64,000 bases of DNA, taken from Candidatus Levyibacteriota bacterium. GTDB lineage: Bacteria; Patescibacteria; Microgenomatia; Levybacterales; UBA12049. The translations under genes and the position numbers were made by a program. The stretch spans positions 1-64,000 of the forward strand of contig DAHWUP010000001.1 in assembly GCA_027334565.1 (NCBI GenBank), given 5' to 3'. Shown here one piece after another: positions 26,246 to 35,087 of the stretch. Every line of letters begins with the position of its first letter. Within the stretch, counting starts at the first letter, position 1. Under the pieces are notes generated by a model. The model made no database searches, was not told the DNA's origin, and was given only the letters and a program-made list of their open reading frames with translations.

Positions 26246-27696
26246 TTGCCTAAATTCTCCTTAACCAATCTAAAATCCGAGATAATCTGTTCTTTAGCAA
26301 TTATAAAGCTAACGCCGAAGTATATCAAAGCACCTACTCCGCACATTAAAATGGCCAGAATCAAATTTTTTACAAAAATGGGGCTTAAAAAATATACCGC
26401 TATTCCCATCACCGTCGACGCGGCAACGGGAACTGCGGTGGTCGAAAATATGCTGAAGTTAACGTATCTTTTAGATATCCAAACCACGGCAACGACCGAC
26501 AGGGAAATGATCGCCGAGGCAACCGCTACCCCGTTAAAGCCGTAGAAAATGATCAGCGCCGGTGTTAAAACCCAGGTGGCTACGGTCCAAAAAACCATCA
26601 GATACAGGGAAATTTTTATTTTCCCGATGGCGTTTAGGGCATTGGTCAAAGGAGTGGTTATAGAAGAAAGGGCGGCGTTGACGGAGAAAAACATTAAAGA
26701 CAGTACGGCGGGTTCCCATTTTAAGTATTTGGGGATGAAATGGACAAAATAAGGCGCCATTATAACTAATCCGGTAAGCGCCGGGAAGATGATGAAACAA
26801 GAGGCAAACAGTGCTTTTTCGATCGCCTTGGTGAGTACATCTTTATTGTGTTGCAGTCTTGAGAACGAAGGAAAAGTGATCCTGATAACATTATCCATAA
26901 TCAGCCTCAACGGCATATAGGCCCATTTTTGGGCGAACCCGATATAACCGACCTGCGCGATAGGCAATGCTTTTCCAAGATAAGCCACGAACAGATCGTC
27001 CTTGATAAGTCCCAAGAAACTGTTTGTCTGAAACGGAATTCCGAACGAAAGAAGCTTTCGGGCGGACTCTTTGGAAAAGCCGAAACCGATTCTCCATGGT
27101 CTGATAATATAAATTGCGATAAGTCCAGCTACGCCTCTTACCAAAACTGCCAAGGTAAAACTGGTCACACCGAATCCAAGGTATGCAAACACCACGGCGA
27201 TGACGCTAAAGAAGAAAACCTCCACGATTTGTGGGATAACCAACTTTTCAAACTGCAAATCTCGTTCCAGAATTATCGAAGGAATGGTTTTTAAGGATGA
27301 AAGGAAAAAAGATATTGCGAGCGCCTGATAAAGCATTACTTCTTCCGCTTTTAGGTTATAAAATTTAGCCACGAATGGAGAAAGCAATAGCGCGACTATG
27401 ACAACCGTGACCACCAAAGCCTGCTGGATCGTGAATGTTGTACGAAGTTCCGTTTCGGTGATCTGTTCTTTTTTTTGGATCAATGCGGCAGCCAACCCGA
27501 TGTCGGAGAAGTAGGACAAGAAAGCGATCGCCGCCGAAACGACAAAATATACTCCGAAAACCGCCGGCGATAAGAAAATCGTCAACAGTAAATTACTGAA
27601 GAAACTGACCAGTTGGATGACAAATGTTCTCGATGTAAGAGCAAAAATGCCTTTGATAGATCTTTTGGTCACGACCGCGATGTCGATTTCTTCCAT
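26242..27696 (-). CDS. Wzx-like oligosaccharide flippase (MOP superfamily)
   Basis: A 484-residue polytopic protein with about 12-14 helices, the only flippase in the locus. The N-terminus SIKGIFALTSRTFVIQLVSF followed by FLSPAVFGVYFVVSAAIAFL and SDIGLAAALIQKKE matches WzxC/RfbX-type lipopolysaccharide or polysaccharide exporters. It would flip polyprenyl-diphosphate-linked oligosaccharide from the inner to the outer face. GT2 genes lie immediately on both sides (4-base overlap downstream, 1 base upstream). No Wzy polymerase, initiating phosphoglycosyltransferase or ligase is recognisable in the window, so the rest of the export route must lie elsewhere or use the GT-C proteins. Confidence 0.86.
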   Translation of the reverse strand: MEEIDIAVVTKRSIKGIFALTSRTFVIQLVSFFSNLLLTIFLSPAVFGVYFVVSAAIAFLSYFSDIGLAAALIQKKEQITETELRTTFTIQQALVVTVVIVALLLSPFVAKFYNLKAEEVMLYQALAISFFLSSLKTIPSIILERDLQFEKLVIPQIVEVFFFSVIAVVFAYLGFGVTSFTLAVLVRGVAGLIAIYIIRPWRIGFGFSKESARKLLSFGIPFQTNSFLGLIKDDLFVAYLGKALPIAQVGYIGFAQKWAYMPLRLIMDNVIRITFPSFSRLQHNKDVLTKAIEKALFASCFIIFPALTGLVIMAPYFVHFIPKYLKWEPAVLSLMFFSVNAALSSITTPLTNALNAIGKIKISLYLMVFWTVATWVLTPALIIFYGFNGVAVASAIISLSVVAVVWISKRYVNFSIFSTTAVPVAASTVMGIAVYFLSPIFVKNLILAILMCGVGALIYFGVSFIIAKEQIISDFRLVKENLGK

Positions 27697-27697
27697 A

Positions 27698-28399
27698 TTA
27701 AAAATTCAGTTCTTTCCAAAGCAGGAGACTTTCTTTGACCGCGCGAAGAATCACCCTTAAATTCCCTCCCGTCTGGTCTCCGTAAATTCTCGGGTAGTGG
27801 TTCACTTCGACCTGGACGATTTTAAGATGTGCTTTTTTGGCTTTTGCCAAAATCTCCGTCGTGATCATCGCTCCTTCGGATTTAAGCGGCCTGATCTTAT
27901 CAATGGCCTCTTTCCTGAATAATTTGAACCCGCAATCAATATCCTTATAATAAAATCCGAATAGTATAAGATCCCAGATCTTCAGTAAATTCATCAGAAT
28001 ATGCCTGAACGGGTTATCCCTTCTTCTCTTACGGTGTCCGATGACGATATCGGCGTGATCGATCTTATCCAAAAATTTAGTTACTTCGGAAAAATCGAAC
28101 TGACCGTCGCCGTCGTTAAAAACGATGTACTTGTATTTTGCGTTATCAAAACCCTCTCTTAAGGCGGCACCATAGCCTCGGTTGGGCCGATGCGATATCA
28201 GCTTCAGGTTGTCATTGCGGGCCTCGAGTTTTTTGGCGATTTGGGCGGTATCGTCGGAAGAGCCGTCGTCGACCATGATTATTTCCCATCTGTCTGCCAC
28301 TTTTTCGGCAACGGGGATGGCTTTCTCAACCACACGTTCGATATTTTTGCCCTCGTTCCAAAAGGGGAAAAAAATTGTCAGTTCCGAAATTTTATTCAT
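27698..28399 (-). CDS. GT2 glycosyltransferase, dolichyl-phosphate mannose synthase-like
   Basis: A 233-residue GT-A enzyme. LTIFFPFWNEGKNIERVV, EIIMVDDGSSDDTA and VFNDGDGQFD (Asp96, Asp98) are the donor and metal motifs. IGHRKRRRDNPFRHILMNLL and KDIDCGFKLFRKEAID are typical of polyprenyl-phosphate sugar synthases. It has no C-terminal membrane helices. It probably charges polyprenyl phosphate with a hexose for the adjacent GT-C type enzymes at 28396-38951. It is 1 base from the flippase start and overlaps the PTPS-related gene by 4 bases. Confidence 0.88.
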   Translation of the reverse strand: MNKISELTIFFPFWNEGKNIERVVEKAIPVAEKVADRWEIIMVDDGSSDDTAQIAKKLEARNDNLKLISHRPNRGYGAALREGFDNAKYKYIVFNDGDGQFDFSEVTKFLDKIDHADIVIGHRKRRRDNPFRHILMNLLKIWDLILFGFYYKDIDCGFKLFRKEAIDKIRPLKSEGAMITTEILAKAKKAHLKIVQVEVNHYPRIYGDQTGGNLRVILRAVKESLLLWKELNF

Positions 28400-30120
28400 C
28401 TATGTCTCTTCTTATGAATTATACCAGTAACCAGTAGCAACATACCAGCAATGGAGACCAAATCCGCCGTTTTTTCGATAGGAGTTTGGTCGTAACTTAA
28501 AGTCACCGTATGATTCCCGGCGGCTAAATTGATCAAAATACCCTTTTGCACCGAAGAAAAACCGGTTTTTTGCCCGTCCACCTTGATGTTCCAGAAGGGG
28601 AAATACGCAATCGGGATAAGTATTGCTACGTTGCTGTCGGAATAAGTAGTAAAATCATAATTCTGGGGGTCTATTTTCAGATAATCCACCAAAGCGCTGC
28701 CGTAAACCGTCTTTACTTTTCCGTCGGAAACCTGATCCGGATTTTGGGGTACGAAAAAACCGGGAGGCATATATTCATAAGTCAGGCGGGAAACCAGCCA
28801 TTTGACCGCATAATCGCTGGTATACAAGGAGGGGTTACTGCCGTATATTCCCGCATACTCTATAGAACCGTTATGGCTGGTCGGTGAGGTAAAAAAATAT
28901 TTTGTGCTCACCAATATTAGTGTTAATATCAAAAGCGAAGCGACTCCAAATTTAAAATGCTTCGGGTATTTTTTGACCGGCAGATATTCCAGCAACTTTA
29001 CGAACAAACCGGCAAGGATGGCACAAAAGAACAATACCATCAACAGGAATCGCCACGGAAACTGAAAATAATTCATCAGGGGAATATTCTGCCAGATAAA
29101 ATCGGAATAGCTTAGGGTTAGAAAAGCGGAAAAAGCCAGTCCGAAAAATGAGACCAAAGCAATCAGTAACCACTTTCTCGTCTCTTTTTTCTTTTTATAA
29201 AAATAAACGGTAATAGCTAAGATCAAGGCTATGAGCGAAATCAAAATTTGGCTTTTTCCTATCATAAAAGACATCCCGTCCACGCACCCCGGCACCGAAC
29301 CGCCGAAACCCCAGGGGCTGGTCCAAAGCTGCGTCAAGCAGACAAAATTGTTTTGATAGCCTCCTACTTGTGACAAAACATTTGAATATTTCATTTCCGA
29401 CAACGCCGGAAGCCAGTAAAAACAAGAGACCAAAACCCCGAGAATTAAACCCGCGAAAAGGTACAAATAAGTTTTCTTCTCGCGCTTAAAAGGTACGAAC
29501 GCAAGTATCCAGACAAAGACGAAAAGGAAGGGGAAAACCATCATCGCCGTTAGGTTATGGGAAAGAATTATGCCGGCAAAGCCCAAGGCGGCAGTAGCCA
29601 CACCCTTAAAGTTTTTTTCTCTGAAAGTTTTTAAAACGCCATAAAAAGCAAGGGGAATAAAGGCATAGGCCCAAAATTCAGCCACGTCTCCCCTGACATA
29701 AATGTCAACCGCATGATACGGAGCGTAAACATAAAACAGTGCCGATACGATACCCGCCAATTTACCGAACAACTCATCGGCGAGCAGGTACATGAACACT
29801 CCCGAAAGCAAAATTCCAAGGGCCATCATCGCTTTCGCGGAAAACAACGGGTCAAATCCCAAAAGATTAAAAAATGAACCGGCATAATAAGCAAGCGGGG
29901 CATAAAAATTGAAAATCGGGTAACCATAGCCAAAACCCAGATCCTGTACCCATCGGACCGGGAACATCCCGCTTTTTAGCGATTTGGTCATCTCAAATAC
30001 CCTTTGAACCTGGGTATCGTCATGAACCGGGAAGAACCCCGGATGCAAAAGCGGGGCAATTGCGAAAAAAGACAAAACTATCACCAATACCAACGGTAAA
30101 AATCGCTTTATTTTTTCCAT
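28396..30120 (-). CDS. PTPS-related family membrane protein, putative glycosyltransferase
   Basis: A 574-residue polytopic protein, paralog of 4040 and 30108. FPVHDDTQVQRVFEM (31-45) and GYGYPIFNFYAPLAYYAG are the loop-1 signature. ILSHNLTAMMVFPFLF is a second conserved helix, with a histidine, also seen in the others as LAHNAISLMAMP and IATHNIMTVLFG. The C-terminal beta motif has YFPFWNIKVDGQKT and LAAGNHTVTLSYDQTP, followed by a last helix. By topology it is likely to be GT-C-like, but no activity is established for the family. It overlaps the upstream paralog by 13 bases: a tandem pair. Confidence 0.79.
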   Translation of the reverse strand: MEKIKRFLPLVLVIVLSFFAIAPLLHPGFFPVHDDTQVQRVFEMTKSLKSGMFPVRWVQDLGFGYGYPIFNFYAPLAYYAGSFFNLLGFDPLFSAKAMMALGILLSGVFMYLLADELFGKLAGIVSALFYVYAPYHAVDIYVRGDVAEFWAYAFIPLAFYGVLKTFREKNFKGVATAALGFAGIILSHNLTAMMVFPFLFVFVWILAFVPFKREKKTYLYLFAGLILGVLVSCFYWLPALSEMKYSNVLSQVGGYQNNFVCLTQLWTSPWGFGGSVPGCVDGMSFMIGKSQILISLIALILAITVYFYKKKKETRKWLLIALVSFFGLAFSAFLTLSYSDFIWQNIPLMNYFQFPWRFLLMVLFFCAILAGLFVKLLEYLPVKKYPKHFKFGVASLLILTLILVSTKYFFTSPTSHNGSIEYAGIYGSNPSLYTSDYAVKWLVSRLTYEYMPPGFFVPQNPDQVSDGKVKTVYGSALVDYLKIDPQNYDFTTYSDSNVAILIPIAYFPFWNIKVDGQKTGFSSVQKGILINLAAGNHTVTLSYDQTPIEKTADLVSIAGMLLLVTGIIHKKRHR

Positions 30121-31760
30121 AATTTTTTAGCCTTCATCAAAGGAAAAGAAATAAAATAAATAACAAGTCCCAGGAAACTAATTAGCGAGATGATATCGCT
30201 GAATAATCTTAAGGGAGTCTCCGTAAAAAACCCCTTTACGTAGTGCTGACCGGACAAAACCGCGATCTCCATCACTCCCATCGGATTATTGTACCCGATA
30301 CCAACAAGCCGTCCGTCCACACTTATCTTCCAGCCGGGATAATAAATAGTATTAATGGTCACCGATTCCGCTTTGGGAAGACTTAAGGAAAATGATATTT
30401 TTTTGGAATTTTGAGTAAGATCGCTAACTGTACCCGACGAAACTTCCACCTTCTTGTTCCAGGACCGGAGAGGTTGCTGCTTTACCCATAACGGCATCAA
30501 TTCGTTTGAGGAGGTGGTCGTTCCCTGGTTGGTTAGATAAAATGCATCACCCCGGTTAACGTAACCGGAAGGTTTGGCATAAGGAAGGTCGACGACGACG
30601 GCAAATAACGTTAATAATAAACCTATCATCAGATAAACCTTGCCTTTATTGACCAAATATCCTGCCATAAGGCTGACCGTGAACATGACGATTGCAAGCA
30701 TCGTCCAGGGATAATTGATCTCCGAAAGAAACGGCGTATGCGACCAGACAAACGACGTAAAGGAGAAAAATAAAAGTGATAAACAAAGGGTTGAAATTAT
30801 TAAAAACAAACCGAGTAGTTCATCTCTGTCTTTATGCTTAACGATATTTTTTACAACCAGAAACAGGACCAATAAAAATACAGCCGCTTGCGCGAGTCCT
30901 ATTTGGTAACCGAAACCGTTTGGGTCAGTCGGTACACCGTAACCCCATTTTGGAATAATCAGCTGGAGCGGATTAACGAAGTAAAGATTTCTGTCTGCTA
31001 TCGGAATTTTAGATAGCAAGATCATGTTCTTTTCAAAAATCGCGGGTATCCAAAAAAACGCTGCCAGACAAAGGGAAAAAATAAATGACAAGGTAAGCCT
31101 TACGAAAAATTCTATTTTTTTGGCAAATAACGCCCAAAGAAAAATAAAGCCGATAAAAAGACCGAATAAAACGGTCATGATGTTATGAGTGGCGATCAAT
31201 AGACCAAAGGTTGTACCGGTAAAAAGCATGCCCACAAGGTCCTTTTCTTCGTAAATGCGTTTGACGCCCAAAATGATCAATGGAAAAAGGACAAAAGACA
31301 AGGACTCCCCTATAGAGCCGCGGACATACAAATCGACCAGACGGTACGGAACATATATGTATAATACGGCACTGACCAAACCCGCCCATTTGTTCCGCCA
31401 CAATGAATCAGATAAAAGAAACATTGAAAAAAAGGAAAAAATCACACTTAGGGCAAACAGTAACTTAATGCTTCCGACAAACCCGAATTTTAAAAATACG
31501 AAAATGAGTCCCAAGTAGTAAGGTAACGGATAGGCAAAGTTGAATAACGGATAACCGTACTGAAAATTAAGATAACCGCTATACCTTGCCGGGAATTGCA
31601 AGTCCTTCACCTCCCGGTACATGTCGGACAGCCGAACCACGGCCCATTCCCCGTCATGCGTCGGGAAATAGCCGGTTTTAAAATAAGGCAGGATCAGCGG
31701 TATACTGACGATTAAAGAAAGCAGCAATACTTTGAAATAAAAAATGATTATCTTTTTCAT
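30108..31760 (-). CDS. PTPS-related family membrane protein, putative glycosyltransferase
   Basis: A 550-residue polytopic protein, second of a tandem pair. FPTHDGEWAVVRLSDMYREV (32-51) and YGYPLFNFAYPLPYYLG are the loop-1 signature. LVDLYVRGSIGESLSFVLFP is shared with the paralogs as VDIYVRGDVAEFWAYAFIP and VEVYVRGDLGENLAFAFIP. The C-terminal motif has YYPGWKISVDGRLVG and a diverged end, LSGQHYVKGFFTETP. The HD pair in loop 1 and the VRGxxxE motif are the best candidates for active-site residues, by conservation within this window only. Coupled by ATGA to the GT39 gene upstream. Confidence 0.79.
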   Translation of the reverse strand: MKKIIIFYFKVLLLSLIVSIPLILPYFKTGYFPTHDGEWAVVRLSDMYREVKDLQFPARYSGYLNFQYGYPLFNFAYPLPYYLGLIFVFLKFGFVGSIKLLFALSVIFSFFSMFLLSDSLWRNKWAGLVSAVLYIYVPYRLVDLYVRGSIGESLSFVLFPLIILGVKRIYEEKDLVGMLFTGTTFGLLIATHNIMTVLFGLFIGFIFLWALFAKKIEFFVRLTLSFIFSLCLAAFFWIPAIFEKNMILLSKIPIADRNLYFVNPLQLIIPKWGYGVPTDPNGFGYQIGLAQAAVFLLVLFLVVKNIVKHKDRDELLGLFLIISTLCLSLLFFSFTSFVWSHTPFLSEINYPWTMLAIVMFTVSLMAGYLVNKGKVYLMIGLLLTLFAVVVDLPYAKPSGYVNRGDAFYLTNQGTTTSSNELMPLWVKQQPLRSWNKKVEVSSGTVSDLTQNSKKISFSLSLPKAESVTINTIYYPGWKISVDGRLVGIGYNNPMGVMEIAVLSGQHYVKGFFTETPLRLFSDIISLISFLGLVIYFISFPLMKAKKLWKK

Positions 31761-33409
31761 GTTCCGACAATCCTGTAGGCAACTTGACCGTTTAGGTAGT
31801 AAATCGTGTCTATCAATCCGTTGGTGTTTGCGGGGATTTCGGAAGGGCTTCCGATCAAAAGCGTGTCTTTAAGCTGAGAATCTTTTCCCCAGTCGATGTT
31901 TCGAAAGTCATACTTCCCGATAACCCTTTCCATTCTCGGCACCTGTCCGGTACCCAAAAAATTCCAGTGCTTTTGATACCATGCGGGGTCGATCTTATCG
32001 TAAAACAGATAATAGATATATGGCTGGTCGTATTGATACGTAAAAATGACCTTTTGGTATTTATTTTCCAGGGATTTTGCTTCTGCCACAGCCTGTTTAT
32101 TGCCGTATTGCCAAAAGTAGCCGTACCAAACCGGCGTATCTATGTAATATTGATGAAGATAATAGACAAAATTTACCAAGAACAAAACCGATACTATTAA
32201 TAATAAGACCTTCTTCCCGGTTTTTGCCTCGTTGAAAAAAAGATAGAAAAAGCCGCAGGCTGTAAATATCGAAAAGGCCGGAGACATGGCGATAGCCCGG
32301 ACCGGATGCGGGGCGCCGGTAGAAATCGCTGCCGGCAAAGGCGCGATCAAAAATAGAACCAATAATAATAAGGTGTTTTTTGTTCGTTTTTTTAAAAGCA
32401 TGAAAACGCCGATCAGGATAAACGGCAAATCCCACAGATAAAGCATACCCATATCCACAGCGTGATGCTGTACCCCTCCGTCACCGTGAAAGAAAAGAAA
32501 ATCCGGATTCCAGTGAGCAAAATATGATTTGGCGATAAGAAGCGAATAGACTATTCTTCGGTTATGCACAATGGTACCCAACCAGTCTCCATGCGACTGG
32601 TCATAGGCTAATTCGTTGACCGAGTTCCCAAGAGCGTTGGGATCGGTGAAAACCGAAACCATGTCAAGCCTGGCCGCAGAACCGCTGGTGCCGAAAAAAC
32701 TTAAACCGATGGGAAGACACATGATCGCCGCCAAAACAATTGCAATCAAATAATATTTTTTGTCCGTCCAGATCTGTTTGAAATAAAAAATCAAATAAAC
32801 CAAAAGAAACAGAGGTGTAACCAACCGGAAACTGTGGTACGAATACATGCTGAAGACAAAAGAGAGAGCGGAAATAAAAATTATCTTGGGCTTTTTTAAA
32901 GCGAGTATAAGCAGCCAAAAACCCAAAAGAAAGAAGAAAAGACCGACGTTCCCTTCAAAAGCCGCTCTTGAAAACTGCAGTGCCCAAGGAGAAACCCCGT
33001 AAAAAAAGGCGGCGATCAATGCCAGCTTTTCCCTCCGGTCTTTTTCCAAATTATCAAAAATCTCCTTGGTCAATAAATAGATGACGATTACCGATAAAAA
33101 ACCAAGCGTGGCCGATGGTAGTCTGGTCGCAAACTCATTCAGGCCGAATACGGCAATGCTTGGAACTGCCAGATAGACATACATCGCCGGTTTATAGTCG
33201 TCGAATGAACGGATGCTTAAGGGTAAAAAATTCCCGTATTCGTCCGCGCCGGTTTTAAGGATAGAATAAGCGTTATAGCCAAGCGATGTTTCATCCCAGT
33301 CAAGACTGGGCGGATTAACTCCCAACTGATAAAACCTTAGGATAAAAGATATGCAAAGGATGCCAATCAGAATAATTTTAAAAAGATTAGCATAAAAGAA
33401 TTTAGTCAT
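31757..33409 (-). CDS. ArnT/PMT-like GT39 family glycosyltransferase
   Basis: A 550-residue polytopic GT39-type protein. LDWDETSLGYNAYS (Asp39-Glu40), RSFDDYKPAMYVYLAVP (67-83) and LNEFATRLPSATLG are close to the proteins at 10029 and 11690. GVSPWALQFSRAAFEGNVG is another shared stretch. The C-terminal part has WQYGNKQAVAEAK and QPYIYYLFY. The role is inferred as sugar transfer from polyprenyl phosphate at the outer face. It overlaps the next paralog's coding region by 8 bases upstream and the PTPS-related gene by 4 bases downstream. Sugar and acceptor unknown. Confidence 0.85.
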   Translation of the reverse strand: MTKFFYANLFKIILIGILCISFILRFYQLGVNPPSLDWDETSLGYNAYSILKTGADEYGNFLPLSIRSFDDYKPAMYVYLAVPSIAVFGLNEFATRLPSATLGFLSVIVIYLLTKEIFDNLEKDRREKLALIAAFFYGVSPWALQFSRAAFEGNVGLFFFLLGFWLLILALKKPKIIFISALSFVFSMYSYHSFRLVTPLFLLVYLIFYFKQIWTDKKYYLIAIVLAAIMCLPIGLSFFGTSGSAARLDMVSVFTDPNALGNSVNELAYDQSHGDWLGTIVHNRRIVYSLLIAKSYFAHWNPDFLFFHGDGGVQHHAVDMGMLYLWDLPFILIGVFMLLKKRTKNTLLLLVLFLIAPLPAAISTGAPHPVRAIAMSPAFSIFTACGFFYLFFNEAKTGKKVLLLIVSVLFLVNFVYYLHQYYIDTPVWYGYFWQYGNKQAVAEAKSLENKYQKVIFTYQYDQPYIYYLFYDKIDPAWYQKHWNFLGTGQVPRMERVIGKYDFRNIDWGKDSQLKDTLLIGSPSEIPANTNGLIDTIYYLNGQVAYRIVGT

Positions 33410-35087
33410 ATACGATCCTGAATGCTTTTGTTCCGTCTTTTCTTAATATGAAGGAGTATTTTCTGTACCTTAAGGTCTTGTTGCTCGGGCAAGTCCCGTT
33501 ATCGATGAACAACGCATTTTTTAATTTGGCAATTTTAGGAGATTTGTCTATCGAAGGACAAGCCGCAGTAGCAAATACAAATTTGCCAAAACCTCCGTCA
33601 GGCGGATCCTTAGGTGACCCTTCTGCCTGATATAGAGCCGGAGGATATTTCATGTAGAATAAGACCAAAGGATAAATTCCACCAAATGATTTGGAAATGA
33701 CGATATGATCATATTTGGAGTAATTTTCCTTGACCACATCCATCATATTCGCAAATCCTTCATACCTATACCAATTCTGATGGATCTGGGATTGTATAAA
33801 ATACTGAAAAGAAAAATAACTAAAATTACAAACAAGCAACAGAGCAAAAATACCTATGAATGCCTTATAAGTTACGCCGGAAAATTTTTCGGCCAGTTTA
33901 ATAAAACCGTATACGGCGATCATATCGATAATGGGGAACATGACTATCGCACGTTGTAAATTCGGAATATCATCGGTCGTAAAAGCTGCGGTCACGGGTG
34001 CAAGCACAAGCCAGATCAAAGGGAGCTTGTGATAAATGTCTTTTGAAGACAAAAGGTAGTACGCCCCGAACAAAATAAAAGGCAATTCTATCAAATAGAT
34101 CAACCCCATTGAAGGCACCTTGTACCAGATCGGCAATCCTCCCTGAATAAACAAAAATTGTCCCGAGAAATAATCAAGATAATTAGAAACTAGCGCGAGG
34201 GAATAATCGATAACCTTGTTATGGACAACCCTTGTCACCAGCGCCGGAATGCCCATAACTCCGGATTCCCTTATCTGTTCTGCCAAAACCAGCCCTACAT
34301 GAGGATCGCCAAATATGTTTACCTCGTTGAATCTCCCCGTTCCTCCCGGAATAAGAAATACCAACGCAAACGAAACAAAAGAAAGAAGCACGAAAGAAAC
34401 AACCAAAGACATTTTCAGCTTGGTACCGAATTTTTTCCAAACCGGATAAAGAAAACCGAGCGTCACAAGAAAAAGCAGGGGTACGAAAACCCTCGGGGTG
34501 TGATAAAAGAAAAAGCTTAAAGTGAGAAAAAATGAACCGATAAAAAAATACGAAGCTTTCTTGGTCTTTAATCCCAAAATAACGATCAGATAACCTGTGA
34601 TTATCAAAAAAAGACAAACGATAGTTTCGGCACTTGCTCTGGATAAGACAACACTCCACGGCGCGACCGACATCAGCAAAGCCGAAATAAGGCTGATTTT
34701 TTTATTTTTGAATAAAATCTGAGCCAGAAAGAAAAATGGAATTACGGAAAATGCACCGAATAATGCGCCCGGCAGGCGCGTTGCGAATACGGTTAAACCT
34801 AAAAATTTTATCGGTAAGATAGTTAAGTAATGGTATCCGGTAGGCCTCTCGTCACCGAACATATTGATATAGAGAGGAAAAGCGTGATTGCTTTCATCTT
34901 TTCCGGTCATAAGTAACGAATAACCGTTGTAACCAAGCGAAGCTTCATCAATATGAAAACCCAATGGCACGTTGCTCAGGTTATACAACCTGATAAATAA
35001 TGCACCCAACAATATCAGTCCCAAAAAAACCGCCGTGAGCAACTGTTTTCTACTTATTCTTTTTAACATGCCAACTAATGATACCAT
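33402..35087 (-). CDS. ArnT/PMT-like GT39 family glycosyltransferase, diverged loop
   Basis: A 561-residue polytopic protein. LGFHIDEASLGYNGYS keeps the catalytic-type Asp47-Glu48. The second loop, FGDERPTGYHYL, replaces the usual D-Y-K-P with D-E-R-P, which may change acceptor or lipid binding. SVAPWSVVLSRASAETIV matches the shared S-P-W-x-L-x-S-R-A-x-x-E stretch of the subfamily. ATG 35087 follows GGTGG and is kept as the start; ATG 35069 (MLKRISRKQ) is an alternative. It lies in tandem with 31757. Function inferred as in the paralogs. Confidence 0.83.
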   Translation of the reverse strand: MVSLVGMLKRISRKQLLTAVFLGLILLGALFIRLYNLSNVPLGFHIDEASLGYNGYSLLMTGKDESNHAFPLYINMFGDERPTGYHYLTILPIKFLGLTVFATRLPGALFGAFSVIPFFFLAQILFKNKKISLISALLMSVAPWSVVLSRASAETIVCLFLIITGYLIVILGLKTKKASYFFIGSFFLTLSFFFYHTPRVFVPLLFLVTLGFLYPVWKKFGTKLKMSLVVSFVLLSFVSFALVFLIPGGTGRFNEVNIFGDPHVGLVLAEQIRESGVMGIPALVTRVVHNKVIDYSLALVSNYLDYFSGQFLFIQGGLPIWYKVPSMGLIYLIELPFILFGAYYLLSSKDIYHKLPLIWLVLAPVTAAFTTDDIPNLQRAIVMFPIIDMIAVYGFIKLAEKFSGVTYKAFIGIFALLLVCNFSYFSFQYFIQSQIHQNWYRYEGFANMMDVVKENYSKYDHIVISKSFGGIYPLVLFYMKYPPALYQAEGSPKDPPDGGFGKFVFATAACPSIDKSPKIAKLKNALFIDNGTCPSNKTLRYRKYSFILRKDGTKAFRIVYD

